64,000 bases of DNA from Ptiloglossa arizonensis (GCF_051014685.1 NC_135055.1:20109501-20173500), one strand, 5' to 3'. Positions 1 to 12,365 are shown, numbered from the stretch's first letter. Numbers and translations: made by a program. The notes: generated by a model from the sequence alone, not told the origin.

Positions 1-2441
1 TTTTTTTTTCTTTTTTTTCTTCTTCTCCCCGCGAGAAACGGGAGGGACCAGGGGAGAAAGTTTTCTATAAATCATTTCCGGCCGTAATAAGCGCGGGAAT
101 GCTCATTCAGCCGTGAACTTTATTTATACGCCCGGCAGGGAGTATAAATTGCACGGTACTTTTAATTCGAAATGCCTTTAATTTAATACTCGCGACTTAT
201 TGCTCGTTTCGTATCATCCCCTCCTCCCTCTTCACGATTGGCCGGTAGCATTGTGCGTTTCTTGCGAACGCTTTAATCAACGCGAGGACCCGAATTTCTT
301 AACGAGCCGCACGCGTAAACGCGGTTTCTTGCTCGCGGGAGCGTTACGCGCGAAACGATCGGCAACCGTGTCCCGTGAAATCTTGCAAAAACCGGGCCAG
401 GGGATAACAGAGAGACACCCGGTTCTACGGCGCAACGGGTCCGCGCGCCATCTTGTTAATTCCACGAAACGGCCATTAGAATTAACTTGGCGTGTTATTC
501 TTTCATAAGATCCTCTCTCCCGGCCACTTCCGCCGGTTACTCTTGCCCGGGTTTCGTCGTTCCGAGTTTGCGATATTTTTTCCCTCCACTTTGGTACGAA
601 ACTTTTCGCTTCGCGTTTTTGAAATTACCGATCGACGAAGTGCAACAGCATTTTTCACCGGGTCGATTTCAAACAGTGGTTCGTATCGTAATTGTAACGT
701 TGCTGTCCTCTTTCGAACATCGAAGCGTTAACGATTAAATTTCTCCACGCACGCGCACACTTGTCGTCGTATCTTTGAAAGGGCTTCCTTAGAAAGTAAG
801 TCCAATTTCTTCCGCGAGCTTTGAAAACCCTTCGAACTCGATTCCGAACGGTCGAGTGTAATTCGAACGCGCGCACGTAGGTCGTTGATCTTTCCACGCA
901 CGCGTGTAACGATTATAATAAAAATAATAAACCGGAGAACCGCGGTGAACAAAGAAACCGTTGAAAAACGGGGCAGAGTTTCAATTTGCCGGTGGCTCGT
1001 TCCCGGTTTCACGGCTTTAAAATTATCGCCGGGCGTAAAGCAACAATCTATTTTCCGGCCGAAAGGAACGAAAAGGCCTCGCGTCGTTAAACTTCCAAGT
1101 GACGAAGCGAGGAAAGCTGTCGTTAACAAAATGACCTCCGATTCCTCTCCACCGTGGAGAGACCGAGCACGGGCCATTGCTCGCTACCATTTGCTTCTGA
1201 AGCCAGCCGGTACGTAAGACGACGGTTTTCTTTAATTGCCTACCGCACGGCAGATCCTGGAGCGTATCCCCTCGTAAAAGTTACCGTCTACGGTAAACGA
1301 TTCGGCCTGACTACGAGCGAGAACGAGAAAACCAAAAGAGGAGACGCGACGTGGAAAAGAATGGAACCTAGAGGAAACGAACTGGCATATTAACCGGTCG
1401 ATGTACCGACGAATCTGCTTCGAGGATGCAGCTCGGCGAGCTCCGAAACGAGACCAATTAGAAATTGCACAGGGTGTGGTCCGGACACCGTGACACCCGC
1501 GAAGCGAGAACCGACAAAGGTAATAATTACCTATAAGGTCGTCGTTTTACTTTTTTCTCATCTTCGAAGCTCTCGAGGAAGCTACGATAATTTACCGTTC
1601 GAAGTCGTTCGCGAACGTAACAATTTCTCTTCGTTCTCGATGAAGATAATAATAACGTTTTCATTAAATAAAGTGCTCCGGTCTGTACGTATTCATCGGC
1701 GTCGAGAGATTGGAACTAAAACCGCGCCGGTTAAGTTCAAGGCGGCGGGATGGTAAAAGTAAAATTCGCGGAAGAAATATTATCCATCGGCGGATGGTGC
1801 GTGTTCCCGTTCGGGGAAATATGGAAACGGATAATCCGACGTAAGCGATGCACAAAATTGAATAAATAATGCAGCCGGTAATGGAATAAAGTACCGCGTT
1901 CGCGGCGAAGTAGAAGCGGAGATGTTTTCGGCCGCAGATGCACCATTCGCTGCAACCCCCAACCCCCGGCTGGCTGCCCCCAACCATCGCTATCGATCCC
2001 GTATATACTTTCTGCGCTCGTGCATCGAAACGCAAACACGCGGCTTTGAGGTTATTTAATCGAGTGTTTCGGTCGGCGGGCAAACAAATGGATATTAACG
2101 AATAATTTGCGCGATCGAAGGTCCTCCCCGCACCATCGATGGACCCCGTACACTTGGCCCAAGTGTCTCGTGCATTTGCCAAATGAAACTTCTCCTCGGT
2201 TGCGCGTAACCGTTTCCTATCTCTCGCTTTTCGCGAGAGGTTCGATATATCATCGGCAATAATCGTTTCCAATGATCGTCGACCGGCAAAAGGGAAATTT
2301 TCTCCGCCGGTGCCCCTTCCCTCTCCATCGCATCGCGGCGAAACGAAGCGGAATAAAAATTCTCCGCTGCTCGGAACGCCTCTTCGATTTCCCATCGACT
2401 CGTACATACCACCCCTTTTAACCGTTCGTGAAACAAAAGGA

Positions 2442-2469
2442 AGAAGAAAAAAAAAAAAAAAAAAAAAAT
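2442..2469 (+). repeat. Poly-A tract
   Basis: About 23 A residues after AGGAAGAAG. A second A-rich tract (AAAAAAAAAAAAG AAAAAAAAAAGG) lies at 2678-2716. Confidence 0.7.
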
Positions 2470-2840
2470 AGAAAATAATCGCGCTTCTTCCGATCGCGCG
2501 CGTTAAAAGCGTGCACCGACTACGACGCCGGTCTGGCACGACGTTTCGAGCATTCTTCCTTCGTCGTTTCTCGTCCTCCGTCTTATCCGCTTTATGAACC
2601 GAGCTGGGCGCGGAAAATACGAAACAATAGCCGTGACGTGAGAATTATTCGCGAGACCGCTCCTCGTCGTCGAAATAAAAAAAAAAAAGAAAAAAAAAAA
2701 GGAAAAAAGAAAGAAGGAAACGCGCAAAGAAAACGATACAGAAACCGGAATACGTTCCGTGGAAATATATTTTTCTTTACCCCGGGACCATTCAGGTGCA
2801 CGCGACGCGCGATCCTCCTCGAGTGTCCTCGCGAGAGCGC

Positions 2841-2866
2841 GCGAGCGAGCGAGCGAGCGAGCGAGC
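2841..2866 (+). repeat. (GAGC)n microsatellite
   Basis: About six GAGC units beside a GCGCGC stretch. The arginine/serine-rich frames through it are artefacts. Confidence 0.75.
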
Positions 2867-5800
2867 AGTCCCTCGAGTGCTTCTTCGTACGCGGGCCACG
2901 AAAATATATCGAGCTCCGTGACTTAATCCCATAGTATACTTTACTCCGGACGACGTTAAATTTAACACCCGCCTGCCCCCTGTCCCCGAAACACCCGTAA
3001 AAATGGATTTACGTTCGTTGATCGAAATATGCGTTCGTAGCTGTAACGTCCTCCAACGCGAACCAACTTCTAATGAAATTCATCGTAAAATATGCACCAT
3101 GGGACGTTATAAACCGATACCAAGAACGGTTTCTCTACTTTCGTTTACGGCCAGAAAAACCCTCTCGGAGAACGTGTATCCCCATTTCGCGAGACGTACG
3201 TCGTAATCTGTTTCCGGAGGATTTTTACGACTCTTTGAATCGCGTCCGACGTATTTTATTGTGAAAATTATCATCAAGCGGGGATAGTAAACTTTTGATC
3301 GAGTAAATACTCGTTTACGAGAGATTTCGGGAACGCTGGACGAGCCAGAGTTACCCCTTTCCGAATGCAATTCTAAAATCTAATGGAAAGTTGAAAATGA
3401 GGCTTGCGAACGACTTGGACTCTCGAGTGATTTTTTTCTCCGCGAAATCGAAAATGTGGTTCCCCAGCGACTCGGTTCGTCTTTCGAAATCGAGTCACCT
3501 TCCAACGTTAATCGAATCGAATTCGAATAAAAATTACCGGGCGTCGAGGAAATAAAGGACGAAACAGGCAGGAGGGGGATGGGTGGAAGGAAACAAAAGT
3601 GAATTACCGCAAAGACGGTGTTTCGTTTCCGCTCGGTCTGCGTCGCCAGCGGAGCCGTCGAAAACTTTAAATAATTACGGGTCGAAGGAGGGGTGGATCG
3701 GAGTGGGGGGATTATCGAGTTCCCAGGGCGGAAAGGCTGAAATTCGTGGGCGAGGAAACGCCTGGCTCGACTTCGGGCGAGCGAGCTTTTCGCTTCTCGG
3801 GCGCGGAGGAGAAACGAGAGACACGGAAAGTCGGGTACGAGTAAAGGCGAGGGGCTTACGCTGGCAAAACAGACCTCGAGATACGAGTTAATTATTTAAT
3901 AAGCTGGAAAATTAATTGCACCGCTTCGAAATTAGTTGGCGTTTCGGGAAAGCGGGAAAGAGTCTCGTTAAGACTGCCGTCGGACTCGCGACGCGCGCGT
4001 TTCGAAACTGAAATCACCGTGAAACTTGCCCTCAGGTGGAGTCTGCTCGAAGCGGGCGTTTTCGATCGAATCGAGAAACTTCCACTCGAGAAATTTACAC
4101 CACCGTCTTTCGTCTTACTTATCGGAGAGAGTCGAACTTTGGGGGTTAAGCTTCCAGATCCGGTTTGTCGAGCGAAATAGCGACTCGAACTAGCGGCCGG
4201 TTCTGTATTTCGTTACGGGGCAATTAAACAGCCGCGAGCTTTTTCTTTTATTATTTCCCGAGTGTTCGTAAACGGGATTCTTCGACCGAGACCACGATTT
4301 CGAGTTCGCTGGTAACGAACCGGAGAACTCGACGGTACTCGGTTCCTCTCACCCTCGTGTCCAAGTTCCTGGAGACCTCCGTTTCGAAGTCCAGGAGAAC
4401 CGACGGTGGAACTACGTTATTTTCTCAATTTCTGATCTTTCTCGAGAGAAGACTTCGACTCCAAAGCTCGATTCGTAACGAACCAACACCGAGTACTCGG
4501 TGAAAATCGAGATTACTCTTCGCCCGTCCGACTTTTCTCGAGCGGAGAGACCTCGAACTCCGCGGGGCACCAACGCTCGAGAACTCGGTGGAACTCGACG
4601 GAACTCGATGCTCTCTTCCCACTTCCGACCCAACTCCCGCGGAGATGCGAATCGAAAGCCCCTTTCGAGGTATGCGAAACACGCGAAAAAGAATCGACAT
4701 CGGTCGTAATCTCTCTCGTTGGCAATGTTTCGCGGAAAGAGTCCCGTTCGACGCCGGAAGTTTAATACGCCGCGTTCCAGCGCGGCACGCGACCTCTCCG
4801 TTAACGTCAGCCGCGAAATTTACAACGGATTCTAAACCCTTTGAGATTATTACCCTTTCGCATTTATCGTTCCCACGGTACGATCGCGATAACCGCAGGT
4901 TACATTGTACCCGGCGGTGAATTGTTTCCTAATGCATACAACACGGCTGCGGTGCACCCGTAACTTTTTAATTGTAAACTTCAGAGCTTAACGACCGGGC
5001 AGACCCATTCCCTGATAATTTCGACGGCTCGAGTGCCCCAATAACCGCTCGATCGGTCTTAAAAAACCCGTAAACTCGATAGCCTCGGTTAGCCGAGTTC
5101 CAGGAATCGCGTAGCGAAGCGTACGAACGAGAAACGATCGTTGACGTTACGGAAATATTCTCGGTCGAACGTCGAGGGTTCGACGATTTTCGAGGATCTC
5201 GCACCGAAGCGACAACGCGGCCAAGGACGAGTCCGAGGTTAATTTCCTCGAGGTCGTCCGAGAAGAACCGTTCCCCGTGGTCGACGACCCCTGCTCCTCG
5301 AGGGTTCCCATAAGTGCACCGTAGCAGGGACTCCACCCTTCGGTTTCTTATTAGTCCGGCGAGTTCCTCGCAATTTCTCGACAGGCTGCGGAATAACGCT
5401 CGGAGCGAGCGAGACGGAACCGCGGCAAACTAGGGACGACGCTCTCGAAGACAAACGAAAAGAAGAGAAATAATCTCACCCCCTCAATTTTACGGAGACG
5501 TAAAGACGGAGTGAACGACGTCCTCGGTCCGCTTGCTGCATATTACGCGCGGAATCCCTCGCGGACTCCGCGAGTCGTACGGACCGAGGGCAACGAAGAA
5601 AACAACCGGGAACGATTTCATCGTACAGAGGCTTCGAGCCGCGTTATTACGGCCCATTTTGTCCGATACGAGGACGAAACTTCGCGTTCGGTTTTGTTCG
5701 GCTCTCGGATAAAAGCAAACGGAACGCGCGATTTTTCGACCGCAATTTCCTTCACCGGCTTCCGCTTTTATCACGCCGGGGAGAAACATTTAAAATCGTA

Positions 5801-5967
5801 TCTCACCGTTGCCGCGATCCCTCGTTTATCGATGCAATCTTCCCGACGCGGTCTCGATGGAACGTTTCTCCATACCTGCTCGAGTACCCGTTCCCGAGTT
5901 TAACCTCCGTTCTCTCGTAACGATCGATGGAAAACTCACCGGCCCGTGGATCTCTACGAGAAACGAA

Positions 5968-6000
5968 TACGAAACCGGTTCCCGTAGTTCCGGTTTCGTA
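5968..6000. repeat. Perfect 11-bp inverted repeat, 11-nt loop
   Basis: TACGAAACCGG at 5968-5978 is the exact reverse complement of CCGGTTTCGTA at 5990-6000. No associated element seen. Confidence 0.6.
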
Positions 6001-6290
6001 ATAACGTTGATTGCTCCCGACCGCCGAACCAACAACGAGAAACGACGCGCTTTGGAAAATTAGAGCGTTTCGGTATACATCGGTGCTCCACACACCCGTG
6101 ACGACACAATTCCCTACGCTGTTCCCTGCACTCGGCACCAATTAATCCAAAACGATTGTACTTGCCCGCATTGTTCCAGGCATCGAATTAATTGCGGCAA
6201 ACGTTCAACCCTATCGCGAGAGAGAGGAGAAACGCCCGGAAAACTTTCGACCCCTCTGCAAATACGTCTAAGACGACGTTTCTCGGCAGA

Positions 6291-6338
6291 GGGGCGTGGG
6301 GTGTGGGGTGTGGGGTGTGGGGTGGGGGTCAGGGGGCG
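6291..6338 (+). repeat. G-rich (GGGGTGT)n tract, potential G-quadruplex
   Basis: At least six G4/G5 runs occur within 48 bases, three of them in exact GGGGTGT heptamers, followed by GGGGGTCAGGGGG. The loops are 1-3 nt, which favours quadruplex formation. Confidence 0.7.
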
Positions 6339-6900
6339 GATGTTGGAGCCGATCTCTCCGAGAAGGTCCGAGGTGGGGAGTTGCGGAGGCAGTCGGGACT
6401 CTTAAAACCGGGGGACGAGGCTCGAGACAAGTGTTTCTTACGACTCAAGTTTCTTCGACGCCGCGGGAAGAACACAATGCTATCGCGATTGGGCGTTCAA
6501 ACGAGAAAACTTCGGCGCCGCTGAGATTACGGTACAAATATTACGCGTAATTTGTAACCGGGAACCCCGTTTCCGGTTGGCCCGTGTCTCTCGCCTCGTT
6601 GTCCGCGGAACATTCACCGGGAATCTTCTTTTGTATTAACGTTAAACACCTCTAAGCGCCGCGTCCCGAGCTTTTATCGCCGAAGAATCGTTTCGTTACG
6701 CTCGGACTGTATTAATAGCGTTCGTGTTGTTCCACTTTGTTGCCCGTTGGTAGACATTAGCGAGACTTGTGGGGTTTGCCAGACCATTGGCATAATTTTT
6801 TATTCGAGTTATCGGAGTGTTCGAAGTAATCGAGGAAGTTCTTCTCGCTGTGTATCTTCCATGTACTTTTAATTCGTTACTTTTTATTTTATACCGTTAC

Positions 6901-7850
6901 TATGCGTTCACAACGCGCTACACGCTCTCGAAGATTGTCTACTGATCCAACTATCAATGTCAACATTACGTACGCGAAAACAATGATAGCCAATACCATT
7001 ACTATTACTCTCGCCCCCTCTCGAGACACTGAACGCTCTCGACAATTGTCTGCTGCTCCAACTATCAATGTCAACATTACGTACGCGAAAACAATGATCG
7101 CCAATACCATTACCATTACTATTACTATTACTGTCACCCCTTCTCAAGACACTAAACGCTCCCGATAATTGTCTACTGTTCCAATTATCGATATTAACAT
7201 TGTGTACACGAAAACAATGATCACCAATACCGTTACTATTGTATTACTCTCACCCCTTCTGAAGACGCTAAACGCTCTCGATAATTGTCCACTGCTCCAA
7301 CTATCAATGTCAACATTGCGTACGTGAAAACAATGATAGCCAATACCATTACTATTCCTCTCACCCCTTCTGAAGACGCTAAACGCTCTCGACAATTGTG
7401 TACTGCTCCAACTATCAATGTCAACATTGCATACGTGAAAACAATGATAGCCAATACCATTACTATTCCTTTCACCCCTGTTTAAAGACGCTAAACGCCC
7501 TCGATAATTGTCCACTTCTCGAAATATCAATGTCAACATTGCGTACGTACAAAAACTGATCGGCAGTACCACTGCTATTAGTCTCGCCCCTTTTAAAGAC
7601 GCTAAACACCCTCGATAATTGTCCACTGCTCCAACTATCCATGTTACCATTGTGTACGCGAATATAATGATCGGCAATACCATTACTATTACTATTACTA
7701 TTACTGTCACCCCTTCTCAAGACACTAAACGCTCCCGATAATTGTCTAGTGCTCCAACTATCAATGTCAACGTTCCGTACGTGAAAACAATGATATCCAA
7801 TACCATTACTATTCCTCTCACCCCTGTTTAAAGACGTTAAACGCTCTCGA
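6901..7850. repeat. Minisatellite, eight copies of a ~111-bp unit
   Basis: The anchor CTATCAATGTCAACATT or its variants starts near 6955, 7066, 7189, 7305, 7416, 7528, 7639 and 7762. Spacing is 111 bp in four of the seven steps. Two steps are 123 bp, where an ATT microsatellite inside the unit has gained about four triplets. Each unit carries ACGTACGCGAAAACAATGAT, then CCAATACCATTACTATT, a CTCACCCC block and AAACGCTCTCGATAATTGTC. Because 111 is 37 codons, open frames persist across units on the minus strand and give a repeated hydrophobic peptide (IVMVLAIIVFTYAMLTLIVG), interrupted where units lost frame. The array lies in the intron directly past the donor of the kinesin exon ending at 7918. 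I regard the frames as by-products of the period rather than genes. Confidence 0.9.
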
Positions 7851-7917
7851 GAACGCTCTCCCTCCCTTAAAGAAATTTCCTCCCCCGGTTGTTACGTCCT
7901 GGTTGATATTTACTCAC

Positions 7918-8115
7918 CGTTTGCGTGAGCCGCGAGGAGGTCCCTGAGTTGTTGTTGTCCGGCGGTTAATTCCACGCAACTGACCCTGACGCTGAATCTG
8001 GCGCCGGTTCTCTGCCGTTGCTCGGAGATTCCACGGAAGAGCCACGCGATCGCGCATGGTATCGCTCCCAAGGTGTGTCCCGCTTCCGGTGTGCCCAGCA
8101 TCGTGTGCGACTTGC
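7918..8115 (-). CDS. Kif26: KIF26-type kinesin, motor-domain exon (P-loop second half to RDLL)
   Basis: This 198-bp exon completes the P-loop glycine and then reads KSHTMLGTPEAGHTLGAIPC, AIAWLFRGISEQRQRTGARF and SVRVSCVELTAGQQQLRDLL before AAHAN. KSHTMLG is the canonical K[S/T]xTMxG that follows Walker A. G-AIPCAI-WLF corresponds to the kinesin GIIPRAxxxLF segment, and the SVRVSCVEL...RDLL stretch corresponds to VxVSxxEIYNExIxDLL. The acceptor is TTGATTTCAG just before 8115 and the donor is AACG|GTGAGT at 7917, leaving phase 1. The remaining motor (switch I NxxSSR, switch II DLAG) and the long tail are not in the window, so the gene continues left of base 1. A 111-bp minisatellite starts about 65 bp past the donor. 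KIF26 is the best match by motif order; confusion with another kinesin family is unlikely, given the GHAGLGKS P-loop and the AIPCAI segment. Confidence 0.94.
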
Positions 8116-10648
8116 CTGAAATCAAAAAGAAGAGAAGAACGGAAATATTCCCGCGATTCCCACTCGTGTAACGGTTCCACGCGAAACGATATCAGCGTAT
8201 CTGCCGCACCGGTCGCACGTGCGTCGCGTATTGTTTACCAAAGCGGTTTGGAAACGCGCCGTACGTTCCGTCGATTAATTGCATTCTTTCGTCCGGGACG
8301 TTCACAGAGAGAGAGAGAGAGAGGAGAGGGAACGTTGAAACCGTTTGCCTCGATTACATCGTCACGTCGAAACAAACAGTCGGGGTTTACGATTGATTTC
8401 CCTCGCTTTTCCCGGCCACGTGTCGCGGCTCGAATCGATTCGCACGGTTGCCTTTGAAAATCCAACCCAACCAACCCCCCACCCTCAAAATCCATCCCGT
8501 GTGCACGGTAAATCTGCAGATCGTCGTCGAACGCAACAATCGCGATGCCCGATTTGCGGCCCGGCACGACAATTAATTTGTTTACCGTTTAGCACGGACG
8601 ATCGGAGAACGATGAGAGGAACAACGATCGCGCCGAGTCGTGCACCCGCCTGCGCACTCGCGAACCCTCGCCGCGATAAACGTCCCCGACCGTAGTTACA
8701 ACGCGTAACGAAGCCCCGTCACCGGAGATCTAATTTATAGCCGGCGCTAGATTGAAACTGATTAATTCGGTTACATTACAAGTTCACGGGTTTGACCAAT
8801 GACGGGTGAAATGAATGTAATCGGGATCGACGCGCGGTTGACGTTCCCGCGTTAACGGCAACCCTCTAGTTCGGGGATCGAAAGGAAGACGTTTCAAGAC
8901 CGAACACTTTTTCGAGATGGGGTGTATACGGAGTCGATCGAGTCAAGTTTCTTTTCTAAACGGTGGACGAATTTAGAATTCGCGGAGGGTGCGATTTGGA
9001 TGGACTTTCGGGAAGATGTTCGGTTTTTCGTAGATCTTTTTTTTCTGAGCTGTGTTTTCAAGGGTATTTTTGACCGTTTCTTTTTTTAAGCATGATTTTG
9101 TAATTTTTGTTCGAGTACCAGGTTGGTAACGAGCCCAATGGGATAAAGACAAGCGTTTAAGAAAAGGATTGTAGTTACGAAAGAAAATCGAGTTAGCAGA
9201 TACGCGAGCGTAGGTCATCGGTGTTTATTGAACGTCCCGATCAACGGAGAAAAAAATCGGGATATTATCGAAAGGGAAAGAGTCTTATTAAAATCATAAA
9301 ACAATAGGATGGAAACTGTTCTCCGAATAAAGGGAGAAAGTGACGGGAGGAAGGGAAACTGAGAGCAAAAGGCGTAAGGACCCGAGGGGTGGGCCGTGGA
9401 CCGTCGAAGTAATGGGAAAGCAGCGGCACCCGTCGCTGAATCTTAAACGTTATTTAATTGTTCGAACGTAAGACGGTGAATTATGTTTTTATTTAATTAG
9501 AAACTGGGAAAAAGACAGGGTATCTCGGCTAGTCTCGGTCCAAGTTGAACTTTTCCTCGAATTTCGGAGCGTCGAGAGAACGAACCGATTTCTCGTTACC
9601 CGAATAATTCTCTCGCGTTTGTTCCAACTCGGTAAAGATATTTGCAAGAATTTCTCGAGTTTCGAAAAAATTTCAAATCATCCCCGTAAGCACGAATCGT
9701 CGAAGATTCGTTGAACTTTGGAATATTCCCCGCAACTTCGCCAACTATTTAATATGCATCGGATAATTTCCTACGAAGTAATTTAATTAAAGTTATCGAA
9801 CCTTTTTCCATATTAATCGACTTATTTCCCCGGGAAGATTCAAAGAGGTGGGTACAATTCCTTTGGAACTCTCTCAAGGTCTGTTGCGCGAAACAGAGGA
9901 ATAATGAAGAAACGTCGCATCGAATTCAAAGGTATAAATTAATATCGAGGAGCGTTTACTCGAGGAATCTTCAGCGAGCCGGATGCACAGATTCACCTCT
10001 TGGGAGCCGCGAGAAAATATTTCTTTCGCGCCTCGTACGTGAAAATGTACGCGCGAGCATCATGCGTTTGGTCGCAACGATTCGTCGATTTACGCATGAA
10101 AACGCGGAAAGATTTAGCGACAACTGTTTCCTCTTTTCCCCGAAAGGAGGCGAGAATCGTTCCCGGGGAACCGTCTCGCGGAGAACTCGCCCAGGAGTGC
10201 TTTAAAGCCGATGCATCCGCCGATTGGAATTCTCCTGCGCGAGCTTCACCCTTTTCGCGAGCTGGAGAAACGGTGGCCCGAGTCTCCTTGAACGCGGCAA
10301 CGCAACGCGAATCGAAACACGTAAGTGTTCTCGCGGTCGTTTGCGTTTCGTCGATTCCGCGCGATCGAGCCAATGGAAAGAGCGTCGAAATGGTCGGTGA
10401 AACCGTACGTTCCGAGAATCGAGACAGTTCGATGGATCGAGCACCGCTCGTTTCGCTTTACCCTCGACCGAAGGAACCGCTCTGATCGCTTCGAGCGCAA
10501 TATTTGCTCTCTCTCGCTCCCACCGGACAAACGAATTTCAATTTTTGCCCTTCGAACCGACAACGTGTTCGAAATCCTACCCATCGGGAGACACTACGAT
10601 CTCTACGATTCCAAATAAAGGAAAACGTAACGCGAAACGAATAATATA

Positions 10649-10870
10649 CACTACCGGTCGAAAGTTTGGGCACACGTATTTATATGTGAGTACTTTTGCA
10701 TTTTTACTAGAAATGTGACACGAGTAATAAATTATAATATTAGAAATATCTTCTATGGAAGTGTATATTGCTAAAAGTTCCGCTGGTAAAAATTACCTTT
10801 CTTTCTATTGGCACGTTTCTCCAGGTAAATAAACAAGTGTGGAACCGAATGATTTACATAGACGTACGAG
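10649..10870. mobile_element. Tc1/mariner-like transposon end (truncated or solo terminus)
   Basis: Immediately after a TA at 10647-10648, the sequence CACTACCGGTCGAAAGTTTG continues as GGCACACGTATT. The form CACTACCGGTCAAAAGTTTGGNCACAC is a well-known end of Tc1-like transposons, which insert at TA. The following 200 bases are far AT-richer than the neighbourhood (repeated AAAT, TTAC, TATA stretches), consistent with a transposon subterminal region. I found no matching inverted right end (CAAACTTTCGACCGGTAGTG) nearby and no clear transposase frame, so this is probably a fragment. The right boundary is drawn where base composition returns to normal, and is approximate. Confidence 0.6.
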
Positions 10871-11596
10871 ACCATAAACGATACAATCGCACAACGTGCA
10901 AGGATCTCGTGGTTCAGATTTAAGCGCGGAATTACAGAAAGGCAGTCGATTCGCCCAAATATTTAGCCCGTGTATGCGAGTGAACTACATCGCGTAAAGT
11001 AGAGGTTTACCGATTTTCACTCCAGATCCAATTACTCGTCGGCAAAGAAAAGGAATTGAAGCAGCCACGGTTCGAGCCGGGCGCGATAACGGAGATCGCC
11101 GTCGGTGAGCTTCGTAGCCCGAATGAAAGAAAAACAATTAGCAACAATTGATCGCAAACACGAACGACCGGTTCGGTTGGCCGACTGAACTGTATCGATT
11201 TGTCACCGGAAGGGGTGGGTGGTGCCGGGAGTTTTGCACTTCAAAGGTACGCGGTTGAAACGTCGCGAGAAACAAATTCTCCCCCGCGGGTCGTTTCTCG
11301 GGCGTAGTTCGGGATCAACCGCTCCGACCGCGGAAGAAAAAGTTGCGCGGAATCATCGTCCTCGGTGTAATTATCACGAATATTTGCATGTCAAAGGTGG
11401 CACCGCGGGTCCGGGGGACAAGCTCGCCGCGCGTTCTCTCCTCGTTTTGTTGGTTAATTTGCTTTCTCAGTGGTTTCTCGCGGGCGAAAGGGTTCGACAG
11501 CGCGTACCTTAAGGGCCGCGGCTGATGCAGAGTAATTAGCACCGCGTTACAAAGTACAAAAGACCGCATTGTCTGGCTGGCGTGCAGGGAGCGCTT

Positions 11597-12165
11597 CCTT
11601 CGCGTCTCTCTCTCTCTCTTCAACTCGCTCGCGCGCACGCGTGTTCTCTCGGCCCGTCGTAACTTTCCGTACGACAAATCCTCGTCGCCGTCAAAGGGCG
11701 GCCGCGCGTCTCTCGGTTTTTTTCTTTTTTTTTTTTCTTCCTCTTCTTTCTCTCGGCTCCCTCGCTCTCGCCACCGTCGATCTTCGGCGAGCAAGCGCCC
11801 GTGCACGCGCGCGTATTCCCCGCGTTTTCTTAGGAGCGGATCGAGGGAATCGCGCGAGCGAAACTGGGCAAGAGCGAGCGATCCCGGGTCGAGATTGTAG
11901 GTTCGTTCGATCGTTTCCACGGTGCGTAGGGGTTTCGTTTCTAGTTCTGGCGGGCTCGCTCCGATTCGGTTCGGTTCGCCTCGGCTCGCGGACCTCCGTC
12001 GCTTTGTCCCGCGTTCCGTCGCGCTCCTCTCTGTGTCAAAGCAGCAGGGAGACGGCGAGGTAAAGAGTTAGGGGAGTCTGGCTACAAAGAAAGGGGAACA
12101 GAGGGAAGCGAGTGACACAGAGAGGGGAAAGAGAAAGGGAGAGAAGTGCGTTGTCGTAGCGATGA
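11597..12165. other. Strand-asymmetric block: pyrimidine-rich, then purine-rich
   Basis: From 11597 to about 11775 the plus strand is dominated by CTCT and polyT with CCTCTTC. From 12058 to 12160 it turns into almost pure purine (AAGAAAGGGGAACAGAGGGA and similar). The purine block ends at TAGCGATGATCAAAAGC, an ATG opening an 80-codon frame whose second half is simple-sequence leucine/serine. Such GAGA-rich blocks occur in arthropod promoters, so an internal promoter in the kinesin intron is possible. No convincing exon or splice donor supports it. Confidence 0.3.
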
Positions 12166-12318
12166 TCAAAAGCAGTTTGCTAGCGGACTTGCCTCAAGTA
12201 TCTCCGCCGGTGGCGCGAGGGGATGAAAGTTCGTTCGGCTTCCTTCCACGTCTTTCTTCTCTCGCGTTTCTTTATCTCCGGCCCGGTAGACTCTTATCTC
12301 CCGCCGCTACCGCGCGTA

Positions 12319-12365
12319 TTTCTCTCTCTTTCTCTCTCTTTCTCTCGCTCGTTCTCGCTCTCGCG
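12319..12365 (+). repeat. (CT)n-rich microsatellite
   Basis: Interrupted TCTCTCTCTT units pass into CTCGCTCGTTCTCGCTC. Confidence 0.75.

Larger units (their letters stand above)
1..6900. other. Kinesin intron sequence, no exon recognised
   Basis: By gene orientation this is the start of the intron that follows the kinesin exon at 7918, so the exons coding the switch regions should lie beyond base 1. I looked for the expected KIF26 continuation on the minus strand and found nothing. It contains the poly-A, (GAGC)n and G-rich tracts, the inverted repeat at 5968, and a CTCGA/AACTCGG-rich degenerate stretch at 4310-4610. Open frames of up to about 290 codons (1664-2539 minus) are arginine/serine-rich and run through poly-A, and are judged chance. 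Confidence 0.6.

Noticed and set aside
1664..2539. 291-codon minus-strand open frame
   Set aside because: Runs through a poly-A tract (poly-Phe), is arginine/serine-rich and shows no known domain; expected by chance in CpG-rich, stop-poor DNA.
7144..7710. 188-codon minus-strand frame with hydrophobic repeats resembling membrane segments
   Set aside because: It is the 111-bp minisatellite translated; several units are frame-broken, and both strands are open because of the 37-codon period.
8960..9320. AT-richer stretch suspected of being a transposon relic
   Set aside because: No inverted ends, target duplication or transposase similarity could be seen.
11066..11090. GGTTCGAGCC resembling a tRNA T-arm
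   Set aside because: Flanking bases do not form the T-stem and no acceptor or anticodon stems fit.
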